DNA of 6,401 nt from Burkholderiaceae bacterium (GTDB lineage Bacteria > Pseudomonadota > Gammaproteobacteria > Burkholderiales > Burkholderiaceae_C), in NCBI GenBank assembly GCA_023260315.1, contig JALQVQ010000250.1, positions 1 through 6,401 of the forward strand, written 5' to 3'. Below the pieces are notes generated by a model, which did no database searches, was not told the DNA's origin, and saw only the letters and a program-made list of their open reading frames with translations. Position 1 is the stretch's first letter; each line of letters starts with the position of its first letter. Shown piece by piece: positions 1-6,132 of this stretch. The translations under genes were made by a program, and so were the position numbers.

Positions 1-178
1 CAATCGACTGGTAGTTCACGCTCTTGCCAGTGGCGGCCTTGTAGGCCTCAGCCCACTTCGCATAGACCGGTGCGGGGAACGAGGCGCCTGCGCCTGTCAC
101 GTCTTGGGCAAACACGGCACTCGCCATAACGCCGCCAACAACGGCTGCCAGCAGGGACTTGGAGAAAGACAACTTCAT
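1..178 (-). CDS. pstS: Phosphate ABC transporter periplasmic substrate-binding protein PstS, 5' part only
   Basis: Only the first 59 codons are present; the gene runs off the left edge. The product begins with a classic Sec signal peptide: positive MKLSFSK, a hydrophobic stretch at residues 8-23, and a likely cleavage after AVFA (residue 24). The mature N-terminus, DVTGAGASFPAPVYAKWAEAY at residues 26-46, is the hallmark of PstS, where the GAGASFP loop contributes to phosphate binding. PstS captures inorganic phosphate in the periplasm for the PstCAB importer. The start is supported by AGAGGT at 186-191, 7 nt upstream of ATG. A Pho box at 240-257 indicates PhoB control under phosphate starvation. 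The family identification is firm; the rest of the pst operon is presumed to lie outside the window. Confidence 0.93.
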   Translation of the reverse strand, partial: MKLSFSKSLLAAVVGGVMASAVFAQDVTGAGASFPAPVYAKWAEAYKAATGKSVNYQSI

Positions 179-239
179 ATCGTTTACCTCTTTAAATGGA
201 CGTCTGTGATTCAAACACCATCGACTTTAGTGGCCATTT

Positions 240-257
240 ATGACGGTTTTGTGACAG
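240..257 (-). promoter_or_regulatory. Pho box (PhoB binding site) of pstS
   Basis: Read on the minus strand, the site is CTGTCAC-AAAA-CCGTCAT. These are two 7-bp direct repeats of CTGTCAT type separated by a 4-bp A-rich spacer, which is the canonical PhoB recognition layout. It lies about 60 bp upstream of the pstS start. A weak -10-like hexamer TAAAGT follows 10 bp downstream, at 229-224, the distance at which a Pho box normally replaces the -35 element. The predicted transcript start is near 217. The site sits 4 bp beyond the stop codon of the upstream kinase gene. PhoB dependence is inferred from sequence. Confidence 0.85.
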
Positions 258-261
258 AGAC

Positions 262-897
262 TCACCAACGGAAAACCAGGTCTGCACGCGTGCGTGTGGC
301 AGCAATCAACTGCGCATTGGGTTCATCGGTTGCTTTGACCCATTGCTGCGCATCCGCAAGGCTTCGGCCGAACTGCTGGTGACGTGAGGTGAGGCGGTCG
401 GTGCGCAACGCGTCATCAATATCGACATACCAAATTTCGTCCATCAAAGGGGCAACGCCCTGCCAAGCGCCCTCCTCCAGCAACAAATAATTACCCTCTG
501 CGATGATCAATTGCGTCTCTGGGAAAACAGGTATGGCACCGGCGACTGGCTCTTCGATCTCGCGCCGAAATTCGGGTGCGTAAATCACCTCGTCAGGAAG
601 CTGCTGCCGGATACGGGATAACAAGGCGACGTAGCCCACACTGTCAAAGGTTATGGGGGCTCCCTTGCAATGGCGCAGGCCCAAGCGGTCAAGTTCGACA
701 TTCGCCAGGTGAAACCCGTCCATGGGAACGACTTGGGAATTGGCGGGAAACGCCGCCTGTAACGCTGCAGCGAGGGTTGACTTACCCGCACCCGGCGCGC
801 CAACCAAGCCGATCATCTTGCGACCCGGTGTCTTTAGCAACCCATTCAGCCGTTGGATGTAGACATCGGGGACAGTGGGAGGTTTGGGTGCAGTCAT
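262..897 (-). CDS. P-loop nucleoside/sugar kinase family protein (uridine kinase-like superfamily), substrate unknown
   Basis: This is a 211-residue cytosolic protein. Visible motifs are the Walker A P-loop GAPGAGKST (residues 33-41), the MDGFH segment (59-63) typical of the uridine kinase/phosphoribulokinase/pantothenate kinase fold, the EEPVAG segment (115-120), and an IIAEGNYLLL strand (131-140) that is a hallmark of this branch. The C-terminal region ends with DEPNAQLIAATR (191-202), another conserved block. The length is normal for the family. Members are usually annotated as nucleoside/nucleotide kinase or fructose kinase-like and often sit by sugar importers; here the neighbours are pstS and a GST, so context does not name a substrate. 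The ATG at 897 lacks a visible Shine-Dalgarno sequence; the next in-frame Met (residue 28) lies so close to the P-loop that it is less plausible. It is divergent from the GST gene and upstream of pstS on the same strand. The ATP-binding kinase call is strong; the substrate is unknown. Confidence 0.88.
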   Translation of the reverse strand: MTAPKPPTVPDVYIQRLNGLLKTPGRKMIGLVGAPGAGKSTLAAALQAAFPANSQVVPMDGFHLANVELDRLGLRHCKGAPITFDSVGYVALLSRIRQQLPDEVIYAPEFRREIEEPVAGAIPVFPETQLIIAEGNYLLLEEGAWQGVAPLMDEIWYVDIDDALRTDRLTSRHQQFGRSLADAQQWVKATDEPNAQLIAATRTRADLVFRW

Positions 898-949
898 CTT
901 GGGGCTACTAAAATGAAAAAATTGACCCCATATGATAATTGGACCGGCT

Positions 950-1591
950 GTGATTCAACTGCACTTCTACCCTCAGAACGCAAGCCTTATTCCGCACCTG
1001 TTGCTGCAAGAGATGGGGGAGCGTTTCGAGCTCATCTTGGTCGACCGCAGCCGAAATGAGCACCTGTCGCCGAAGTACCTGAGCCTGAACCCCAATGGAT
1101 TGATTCCTGTGCTTGTTGACGGCGACTTGGTGCTTTACGAGACAGCTGCCATCTGCCTGCATCTTTGCGACAAACACCCAGAAAAACATTTCGCACCTGC
1201 CGTTGGTACCGCAGACAGGGCACACTTTTACAAATGGCTTTTTTGGCTCAGTAACACCTTACAAACCACGCTGCAGACCTACTACCACGCTGAACGCTGG
1301 GTCGATGCCAACAACACAATTGCCGCGACACAAGTGAAGGCCCTTGCGCAGGCCCGCATCACAAAAATGTTGGCCCAAATCGATGCGCACTTGGGGCAGA
1401 CTGAGGCGCCTTGGTTCATGGGTGACGCCTACACCGCCATCGACTGTTATGTCTTCACACTTTGCCGCTGGACCCTTGGGTTTGAACGTGGCGGTGCCAA
1501 AGACTTCGCCAATTTGGCATCGTATTTGCAACGCGTCAAATCTCGCCCGGCAACCCAAACCGTGCTCGCAACAGAACGGGGAGCGATGTGA
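950..1591 (+). CDS. Glutathione S-transferase family protein
   Basis: The N-terminal thioredoxin-like domain (about residues 1-75) begins IQLHFYPQNAS and contains NPNGLIPVLVDGD with the cis-proline, then YETAAI, where Glu-Thr normally contacts the gamma-glutamyl group of glutathione. The C-terminal all-helical domain (about 85-213) carries the folding N-capping box TAID in WFMGDAYTAIDCY. The length (213 aa) is normal. The substrate cannot be told from sequence; GSTs of this type conjugate or reduce electrophiles with glutathione in the cytosol. I chose the GTG at 950 because family members usually begin directly with this first beta strand, and a weak GGA lies 6 nt upstream. An in-frame ATG at 932 would add six residues (MIIGPA) without a ribosome binding site. 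The stop overlaps the GTG start of the next gene, so the two are probably one transcription unit. Confidence 0.87.
   Translation: MIQLHFYPQNASLIPHLLLQEMGERFELILVDRSRNEHLSPKYLSLNPNGLIPVLVDGDLVLYETAAICLHLCDKHPEKHFAPAVGTADRAHFYKWLFWLSNTLQTTLQTYYHAERWVDANNTIAATQVKALAQARITKMLAQIDAHLGQTEAPWFMGDAYTAIDCYVFTLCRWTLGFERGGAKDFANLASYLQRVKSRPATQTVLATERGAM
1578..1591 (+). promoter_or_regulatory. Ribosome binding site and 4-bp stop/start overlap coupling the GST gene to ybaK
   Basis: GGGGAG at 1578-1583, inside the last codons of the GST gene, stands 4 nt before the GTG start at 1588. The GTGA at 1588-1591 holds both the ybaK start codon and the GST stop codon, the usual sign of translational coupling. This site decides the non-ATG start of the downstream gene. 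Confidence 0.7.
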
Positions 1592-2079
1592 CGCGCAAAG
1601 ACAAACATGTCAGCGAGACGCCGGCAACACAGTGGCTGAAGGCGGCAGGGCTGCGCTTTGAGCCACACGCCTACGACTACATTGACCATGGGGGAACGGC
1701 AGAGTCCGCGCGTCAACTGGGTTGGCCTGAACACGCCGTCGTTAAAACCCTGATCATGCAAGACGAACAGACCAAGCCTTTGGTCATTTTGATGCACGGT
1801 GACCGCAGCGTCAGCACCAAAGCCCTCGCGCGGGCCATTGGTTGTAAGAGCGTCGAGCCCTGCAAACCCGATGTGGCCCAGCGACACACGGGCTATTTGG
1901 TTGGCGGCACTTCCCCATTTGGACTGCGCAAGCCCATGCCGATTTACGTTGAGCGCACCATCTTGGCGTTACCAAAAATCTTGATCAACGGCGGGCGGCG
2001 CGGTTTCTTAATCGAGATTGACCCGCTGGCCGTGGTCGACAAACTCAACGCACACGCGGTTGAGTGCGCGCTGATGTGA
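1588..2079 (+). CDS. ybaK: YbaK/EbsC-type Cys-tRNA(Pro) deacylase family protein
   Basis: This is a 163-residue single-domain protein of the YbaK/ProX fold, related to the editing domain of prolyl-tRNA synthetase. Typical members hydrolyse cysteine mischarged onto tRNA(Pro) in the cytosol. Recognisable features are HVSETPATQWL at the N-terminus (residues 7-17), the HGGTAESARQLG block (34-45), the conserved lysine in AVVKTLIM (Lys53) used by the family for activity, LMHGDRSVSTK (69-78), and the GGTSPFG loop (106-112) followed by a conserved INGGRRGFL (133-141). Length is standard. The GTG start is preferred because it overlaps the GST stop, has a good GGGGAG site and gives the usual N-terminus. 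The gene ends 3 bp from the glpD stop. The YbaK family is certain; the exact tRNA specificity is inferred from the family. Confidence 0.9.
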   Translation: MTRKDKHVSETPATQWLKAAGLRFEPHAYDYIDHGGTAESARQLGWPEHAVVKTLIMQDEQTKPLVILMHGDRSVSTKALARAIGCKSVEPCKPDVAQRHTGYLVGGTSPFGLRKPMPIYVERTILALPKILINGGRRGFLIEIDPLAVVDKLNAHAVECALM

Positions 2080-2082
2080 GGT

Positions 2083-3669
2083 TCAACCCGTCAACCGATA
2101 TTGCTTACACAACGCCTGAAAGGCAGCCAAATCTGGATCTTGCCCCGTTTCCTCAGCAACAATAGCGGCAACGCTTGGCGCCATGTCTAGCGCCATCTTT
2201 GCGTCCAAGAATAAAACTCGCCAACGACGGGCCAGTACGTCTTCGACAGTTTGCGCGTACTCAGAGCGCACGGCGTAGCGGACCATCGCCGCTGTCAGTC
2301 CCATCCCAAGCGGCTGATCTGAGCCGTCACATGCCAACACCTCGCTGATGCGATCACCATACAAGTGAAGGCTTGGCATGGCGGTCAAATCGATCCCTCC
2401 CGCTACGGCGCCACCGACCAAAGTGTGATCGGCCTCACATGCAGAAGCCCTTGGTGGCAAGAGCCGCTTGCGCTGGATTTGCGTCATCACATCCTCAGCC
2501 ATCGAGCGAAAGGTGGTCCACTTACCGCCTGTCACGGTCACCAGGTGGTTCTCGGAAATCTCGATGGTGTGCTCACGCGAAATGGCACGCGTCGCCTTCG
2601 ACTTATCCGGTGTCACCAGTGGGCGTAGCCCCACCCCAATAGACCGCACATCCGCACGCGTCGGCGCTGGTGTCAGCACACGACTGGCCTCACCGAGAAT
2701 GAATTCAATTTCTTCCTCTGATGCTTGCGGCTCGCGGGGCGCATCCGTTCGTTGCGTGTCGGTCGTTCCTAGGATGACTGAGCCCATCCAAGGGACGGCA
2801 AATAAGAGACGACCATCCTTGGTTTTCGGCACAACGAGTGCACTGTTCCCAGGTAAAAATCGCTTATCCACCACCAGATGAACGCCTTGACTCGGCGTCA
2901 CCATTCGGCGGTTCGACGGTTTCGAAGTTGAATGAGCGATGAGGTCATCGACCCAAACACCTGCCGCATTGACAACACAACGCGCCCTTAATTCGCCGTG
3001 GTCGCTGCACTCGGCAGCGTCACTTAGCGCATGGGCGCGGGTATCCCGCCAAGCCACCGACCAAGCGGCACCATCGACTTGCCCCGTCAGCGGAACCAGG
3101 CGCTCAACACGCGTGTAATTGACCAACCTCGCACCTGACTGCTCGGCACTCCTTGCGACGGCTAAAGCCAAGCGCGCGTCGTCAAACTGCGCATCCCAGT
3201 ACATCACCCCACCGTGAAGTCCGCGCGCGCTCAGACTCGGCAAGTGAGTCGCCGTTTGGGCCCGGGTGAGCCACTGGGTTCGGCCCAGACCGGCTTTTCC
3301 AGCCAACATGTCATAGAGCTTAAGACCGATGCCATAAAACGGTACCTGCCACCAGGCATAAGACGGCATGACAAAAGACAGTGGCGCCGCGAGATGAGGC
3401 GCCATGTTCAAAATGGCGCGCCGCTCGTGAAGGGCCTCCCTCACCAGGGCGACATTACCCTGGGCCAGATAGCGGACACCCCCGTGCAGCAACTTGGTGG
3501 AGCGGGAGGATGTTCCTCCCGCGAAATCGTGGGACTCAAGAAGAACCACGCTGTAACCGCGCCGCGCCGCATCAAGCGCCACGCCTAAGCCGGTCGCGCC
3601 ACCGCCAACGACGACGAGGTCCACCACATCTCCTGATGCGAGCGATTTCAATATGTCTTTTCGATTCAT
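2083..3669 (-). CDS. glpD: Aerobic glycerol-3-phosphate dehydrogenase (FAD-dependent, membrane-associated)
   Basis: The 528-residue product oxidises sn-glycerol-3-phosphate to dihydroxyacetone phosphate and passes electrons to the quinone pool at the inner membrane face. The N-terminal dinucleotide-binding motif VVVGGGATGLG (residues 19-29) ends its Rossmann unit at Glu45. It is followed by GGTSSRSTKLLHGGVRYL (51-68), the diagnostic FAD/G3P dehydrogenase signature. Further blocks are VVNAAGVWVDDL (232-243), ILGTTDT (299-305) and VTGGKWTTFR (379-388). The C-terminal cap domain carries RYAVRSEYAQTVEDVLARR (464-482) and LFLDA. The length is slightly above the roughly 500 residues of E. coli GlpD; no gap or frameshift is visible. 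The ATG is supported by AGGGAC at 3675-3680, 6 nt upstream. It is divergent from glpR-glpK with a 128-bp shared control region and is probably repressed by GlpR. Confidence 0.96.
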   Translation of the reverse strand: MNRKDILKSLASGDVVDLVVVGGGATGLGVALDAARRGYSVVLLESHDFAGGTSSRSTKLLHGGVRYLAQGNVALVREALHERRAILNMAPHLAAPLSFVMPSYAWWQVPFYGIGLKLYDMLAGKAGLGRTQWLTRAQTATHLPSLSARGLHGGVMYWDAQFDDARLALAVARSAEQSGARLVNYTRVERLVPLTGQVDGAAWSVAWRDTRAHALSDAAECSDHGELRARCVVNAAGVWVDDLIAHSTSKPSNRRMVTPSQGVHLVVDKRFLPGNSALVVPKTKDGRLLFAVPWMGSVILGTTDTQRTDAPREPQASEEEIEFILGEASRVLTPAPTRADVRSIGVGLRPLVTPDKSKATRAISREHTIEISENHLVTVTGGKWTTFRSMAEDVMTQIQRKRLLPPRASACEADHTLVGGAVAGGIDLTAMPSLHLYGDRISEVLACDGSDQPLGMGLTAAMVRYAVRSEYAQTVEDVLARRWRVLFLDAKMALDMAPSVAAIVAEETGQDPDLAAFQALCKQYRLTG

Positions 3670-3684
3670 TTGGCGTCCCTGGGT

Positions 3685-3705
3685 CGAATCAGGGTTCGTG
3701 ATTCG
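3685..3705. promoter_or_regulatory. Perfect inverted repeat CGAATCA-N7-TGATTCG, candidate GlpR operator in the glpD leader
   Basis: The arms at 3685-3691 and 3699-3705 match 7 of 7, with a 7-bp spacer. The element lies 16-36 bp upstream of the glpD start, just before its ribosome binding site. The TTCG/CGAA core resembles the half-site of the known E. coli GlpR operator, and the regulator gene is adjacent. In RNA the same arms could form a small hairpin, but there is no U-tract, so an operator is more likely than a terminator. The operator role is inferred. Confidence 0.55.
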
Positions 3706-3719
3706 TTTTTTAAGCGAAT
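3701..3719. promoter_or_regulatory. Imperfect inverted repeat ATTCGTT-N5-AGCGAAT, second candidate GlpR operator
   Basis: The arms at 3701-3707 and 3713-3719 match in 6 of 7 positions. The left arm shares ATTCG with the right arm of the repeat at 3685-3705, so the two elements overlap and may be alternative or cooperative sites. It lies at the edge of the AT-rich core between glpD and glpR. The GlpR binding role is inferred from position and half-site sequence. Confidence 0.5.
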
Positions 3720-3770
3720 TTGTATTTTTATTTTCGTTTTTGTATTTTATTGTATTATTTTGTTCGTTTG
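3719..3770 (+). promoter_or_regulatory. AT-rich core of the glpD-glpR control region with T-rich units phased at 10 bp and two TTCGTTT sites
   Basis: From 3721 to 3770 the sequence falls into five 10-bp units starting at 3721, 3731, 3741, 3751 and 3761. Three begin TGTATT, one is TTTTCG and one TGTTCG. Two exact TTCGTTT heptamers lie at 3733-3739 and 3763-3769, and a third is at 3702-3708. GC content over 3701-3770 is 14 of 70 bases, against GC-rich coding flanks. Helically phased T-tracts suggest intrinsic curvature, and this stretch must contain the promoters of glpD and probably the upstream part of the glpR promoter. I could not fix a convincing -35/-10 pair for glpD; TTACAA (3773-3768) with TAAAAT (3749-3744) on the minus strand is a weak option. 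Confidence 0.5.
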
Positions 3771-3784
3771 TAAGCCTTTGCCGG

Positions 3785-3790
3785 TATATT
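3785..3790 (+). promoter_or_regulatory. Candidate -10 element of glpR, implying a leaderless or near-leaderless transcript
   Basis: TATATT matches the sigma-70 -10 consensus at five of six positions. It ends 7 nt before the glpR ATG at 3798, so the expected transcript start falls on or beside the start codon. No Shine-Dalgarno sequence exists between it and ATG. No good -35 is seen at 16-18 bp spacing; the TTCGTTT at 3763-3769 occupies that place, so a repressor bound there would overlap the promoter. This is inferred from sequence alone. Confidence 0.4.
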
Positions 3791-3797
3791 TCGACCC

Positions 3798-4580
3798 ATG
3801 ACCATCACTCCCACCCCGCGCCAGTCGGATATCGTTCAGGCTGTGGAAGAAGCCGGACCCCAAAGCATTGAGGCGTTAGCGGATCGCTTCAATGTGACCT
3901 TGCAAACGGTGCGCCGCGATGTGACACGGCTGTCAGAGGCGGGGTTGCTTGCGCGCTTCCACGGCGGTGTCCGATTGGCGGCGTCAACAACAGAGAACAT
4001 TGCCTATCGTCAGAGACAGGCGCTGGCAGCCGATGAAAAGCGTCGCATCGCCAAAGCGATCGCCCAACGCGTCCCCAACGGCTGCTCGCTGGTGATGAAC
4101 GTGGGCACAACCATTGAAGCCGTCGCGCACGAACTGCTGAACCATAAAGACCTGCGCGTGATCACAAACAACCTGCATGTGGCCGCACTCTTATCAACGA
4201 ACCGTCACTGCGAGGTGATCGTTGCAGGTGGTGTGGTTCGCCCCGCCGACCAAGCCATCACGGGTGAGGCGACGGTCGACTTTATTAAACAGTTCAAAGT
4301 TGATATCGGCCTGATCGGAATCAGCGGTATCGAAGCCGACGGTACGCTGCGCGACTTCGATTACCGAGAAGTTCGGGTTGCACGCACCATCATCGAGCAA
4401 TCCAGACAAATTTGGCTTGCCAGCGATCACAGCAAGTTCCAACGAAACGCGATGGTTAAATTGGCCGATATCAGCGAAATCGATACGGTGTTCACCGATC
4501 GCCCACCACCGCAAAATATTCAAAATCTGATGACGCAACATGGCGTCAACTGTGTCATCGCATCAGCCGCTAACCCATAA
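3798..4580 (+). CDS. glpR: DeoR-family transcriptional repressor of glycerol-3-phosphate genes, GlpR-type
   Basis: This is a 260-residue DeoR-family regulator of normal length. The N-terminal winged helix-turn-helix (residues 8-57) has RQSDIVQAV, ALADRFNVTLQTVRRDVTRLSEAGLL and the FHGGV wing. The C-terminal sugar-phosphate sensor domain has NVGTTIEAVA (101-110), the phosphate-binding loop of the family, ITNNLHVA (122-129), GLIGISGI (171-178) and ASDHSKF (208-214). In E. coli GlpR, sn-glycerol-3-phosphate relieves repression of glpD and glpFK. Here it lies between divergent glpD and downstream glpK, so it very likely represses both and itself. The ATG at 3798 is the only sensible start because an in-frame stop lies at 3771-3773 with no start codon between. 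It lacks a Shine-Dalgarno sequence. glpK follows after 13 bp. Confidence 0.92.
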   Translation: MTITPTPRQSDIVQAVEEAGPQSIEALADRFNVTLQTVRRDVTRLSEAGLLARFHGGVRLAASTTENIAYRQRQALAADEKRRIAKAIAQRVPNGCSLVMNVGTTIEAVAHELLNHKDLRVITNNLHVAALLSTNRHCEVIVAGGVVRPADQAITGEATVDFIKQFKVDIGLIGISGIEADGTLRDFDYREVRVARTIIEQSRQIWLASDHSKFQRNAMVKLADISEIDTVFTDRPPPQNIQNLMTQHGVNCVIASAANP

Positions 4581-4593
4581 CTGAGCCCATCAC

Positions 4594-6087
4594 ATGACCT
4601 ACATCCTCGCCTTAGATCAAGGCACGTCAAGCTCCCGAGCCATCGTTTTTGATCCGCAAGGACAAATTGTCAGTCTTGCTCAACAAGAGTTCCCACAAAT
4701 TTATCCGCAACCTGGGTGGGTCGAACATGACCCCATGGCGATTTGGTCGTCACAACTCGCCACCCTCAAAGAGGCGGTGAAGCAGAGCGACTTGAGCCCG
4801 CTCGAAATCACCAGCATTGGCATCACGAATCAACGTGAAACCACCGTGGTTTGGAACAAGCGGACCGGTCAGCCAATCCACAACGCCATTGTTTGGCAAG
4901 ATCGCCGCGCCGAGCCGATCTGCGCTGATCTGCGCGCACGCGGGCTCAGCGCGCATGTTGAGCGGACCACTGGCCTGCGCATCGACGCCTATTTTTCCGC
5001 CACGAAATTACACTGGCTTTTGACGCACGTGAAGGGCGCACGGGCGCTGGCGCAAAGCGGTGATCTGTTGTTTGGTACGGTGGACTCGTGGCTGATTTGG
5101 CAGCTGACGAAAGGTCGGCGACACGTGACTGACGTGAGCAACGCAGCCCGTACCATGCTATTTAATATTCACACCAATCAGTGGGACGACACCTTGCTTG
5201 ACGCACTCGATATTCCGCGCAGCATGATGCCTAAGGTCTTACCCTCCTGCGCCGATTTCGGCACCACTGATGCAGACATCACAGGCGGTGCCATTCCCAT
5301 CGGTGGCGTTGCCGGTGATCAGCAAAGCGCGCTGTTTGGACAAGCCTGCTTCTACGCGGGCCAAGCCAAGAACACCTACGGCACAGGCTGCTTCATGCTC
5401 ACGCACACAGGGGCCCAAGCGCCTCAAAGTGTCAACGGCTTGATCACGACCGCAGCGGCGCAAGCCAATGCGCATGCCCAATACGCGATGGAGGGCAGTG
5501 TTTTCATTGGTGGCTCAGTGGTGCAGTGGCTGCGAGATGGCCTAAAGGCGATAAACAGCAGTGGCGAAGTTGAGGGCCTCGCCAGCCAGGTACCGGACGC
5601 CGGTGGTGTGATTGTGGTGCCCGCCTTCACGGGACTCGGCGCGCCCTATTGGGACGCCAATGCACGCGGCACCATCACGGGATTGACACGTGGCACGACC
5701 ATGGCTCACATCGCTCGCGCCTCACTAGAGAGTATTGCCTTTCAAAGCGCTGCGCTGCTGCAAGCCATGAACCGGGATGCCACGGCGTTTGGCGCACAAG
5801 CTGTTAGCGAACTGCGTGTCGACGGTGGTGCGTGTGTGAACGATATGCTCATGCAGTTTCAAGCCGACCTGCTGGGTATCACGGTGGTTCGCCCCAAGGT
5901 CACCGAAACCACCGCCCTCGGCGCCGCTTATTTGGCTGGCCTGCAGGTGGGCGTGTTTTCCGACATCGAGGAACTTGCGCACCTGTGGCAGGCGGAGCGG
6001 ACATTTGAACCCGCGCTATCACGGGCTGAAGCCGAGTCGCGCATGGCGGATTGGGATCGCGCAGTCAGGCAAACCGTGGCCGCCTAG
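4594..6087 (+). CDS. glpK: Glycerol kinase
   Basis: The 497-residue FGGY-family kinase phosphorylates glycerol with ATP to sn-glycerol-3-phosphate in the cytosol, the step that traps glycerol and makes the GlpR inducer. It opens with [10 protein letters not shown] (residues 6-15), the phosphate-binding loop. Glycerol-binding residues are visible in TNQRETT (Arg81, Glu82) and DAYFSATK (Tyr133), and the catalytic aspartate is Asp242 in [25 protein letters not shown] (258-269), [11 protein letters not shown] (344-354) and [19 protein letters not shown] (407-425) complete the FGGY signature blocks. The length is normal (E. coli 502). In alignment by eye, the E. coli Arg236 of the fructose-1,6-bisphosphate site corresponds to Ala233. 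It lies 13 bp after glpR without a strong ribosome binding site and is probably co-transcribed. A hairpin terminator begins about 10 bp after the stop. Confidence 0.97.
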   Translation: MTYILALDQGTSSSRAIVFDPQGQIVSLAQQEFPQIYPQPGWVEHDPMAIWSSQLATLKEAVKQSDLSPLEITSIGITNQRETTVVWNKRTGQPIHNAIVWQDRRAEPICADLRARGLSAHVERTTGLRIDAYFSATKLHWLLTHVKGARALAQSGDLLFGTVDSWLIWQLTKGRRHVTDVSNAARTMLFNIHTNQWDDTLLDALDIPRSMMPKVLPSCADFGTTDADITGGAIPIGGVAGDQQSALFGQACFYAGQAKNTYGTGCFMLTHTGAQAPQSVNGLITTAAAQANAHAQYAMEGSVFIGGSVVQWLRDGLKAINSSGEVEGLASQVPDAGGVIVVPAFTGLGAPYWDANARGTITGLTRGTTMAHIARASLESIAFQSAALLQAMNRDATAFGAQAVSELRVDGGACVNDMLMQFQADLLGITVVRPKVTETTALGAAYLAGLQVGVFSDIEELAHLWQAERTFEPALSRAEAESRMADWDRAVRQTVAA

Positions 6088-6093
6088 CGCATG

Positions 6094-6132
6094 AAAAAGC
6101 CCAAAGTTACAAGTAACTTTGGGCTCAGTTTT
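6094..6132. terminator. Bidirectional intrinsic terminator between glpK and tRNA-Ser
   Basis: Perfect 13-bp arms AGCCCAAAGTTAC (6098-6110) and GTAACTTTGGGCT (6113-6125) flank an AA; in RNA the innermost pair opens to a CAAG tetraloop. On the minus strand the stem runs straight into TTTTT (6098-6094), a textbook terminator for the lysC-tRNA transcript. On the plus strand the stem is followed by CAG and then TTTT (6129-6132), a weaker tail serving glpK. The position between two convergent units fits both uses. Confidence 0.88.

Noticed and set aside
913..931. ATG at 913 as an alternative GST start
   Set aside because: It is in a different frame from the GST coding sequence.
922..940. Bidirectional promoter in the short spacer between the kinase and GST genes
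   Set aside because: TATGAT (plus, 931-936) and TATCAT (minus, 937-932) resemble -10 boxes, but no -35 lies at 16-18 bp for either; the minus-strand TTGAAT is only 15 bp away. Too weak to annotate.
908..1225. Antisense reading frames over the GST gene on the minus strand
   Set aside because: The plus-strand frame has full GST motifs; the antisense frames have no recognisable domain and no ribosome binding site.
2468..2881. Plus-strand reading frame of 137 codons inside glpD
   Set aside because: It is a shadow of the GC-rich glpD coding strand with low-complexity Ser/Arg content and no motif.
3685..3705. Attenuator or terminator hairpin in the glpD leader
   Set aside because: The 7-bp arms could pair in RNA, but there is no U-tract and no alternative antiterminator arm; an operator explains the symmetry better.
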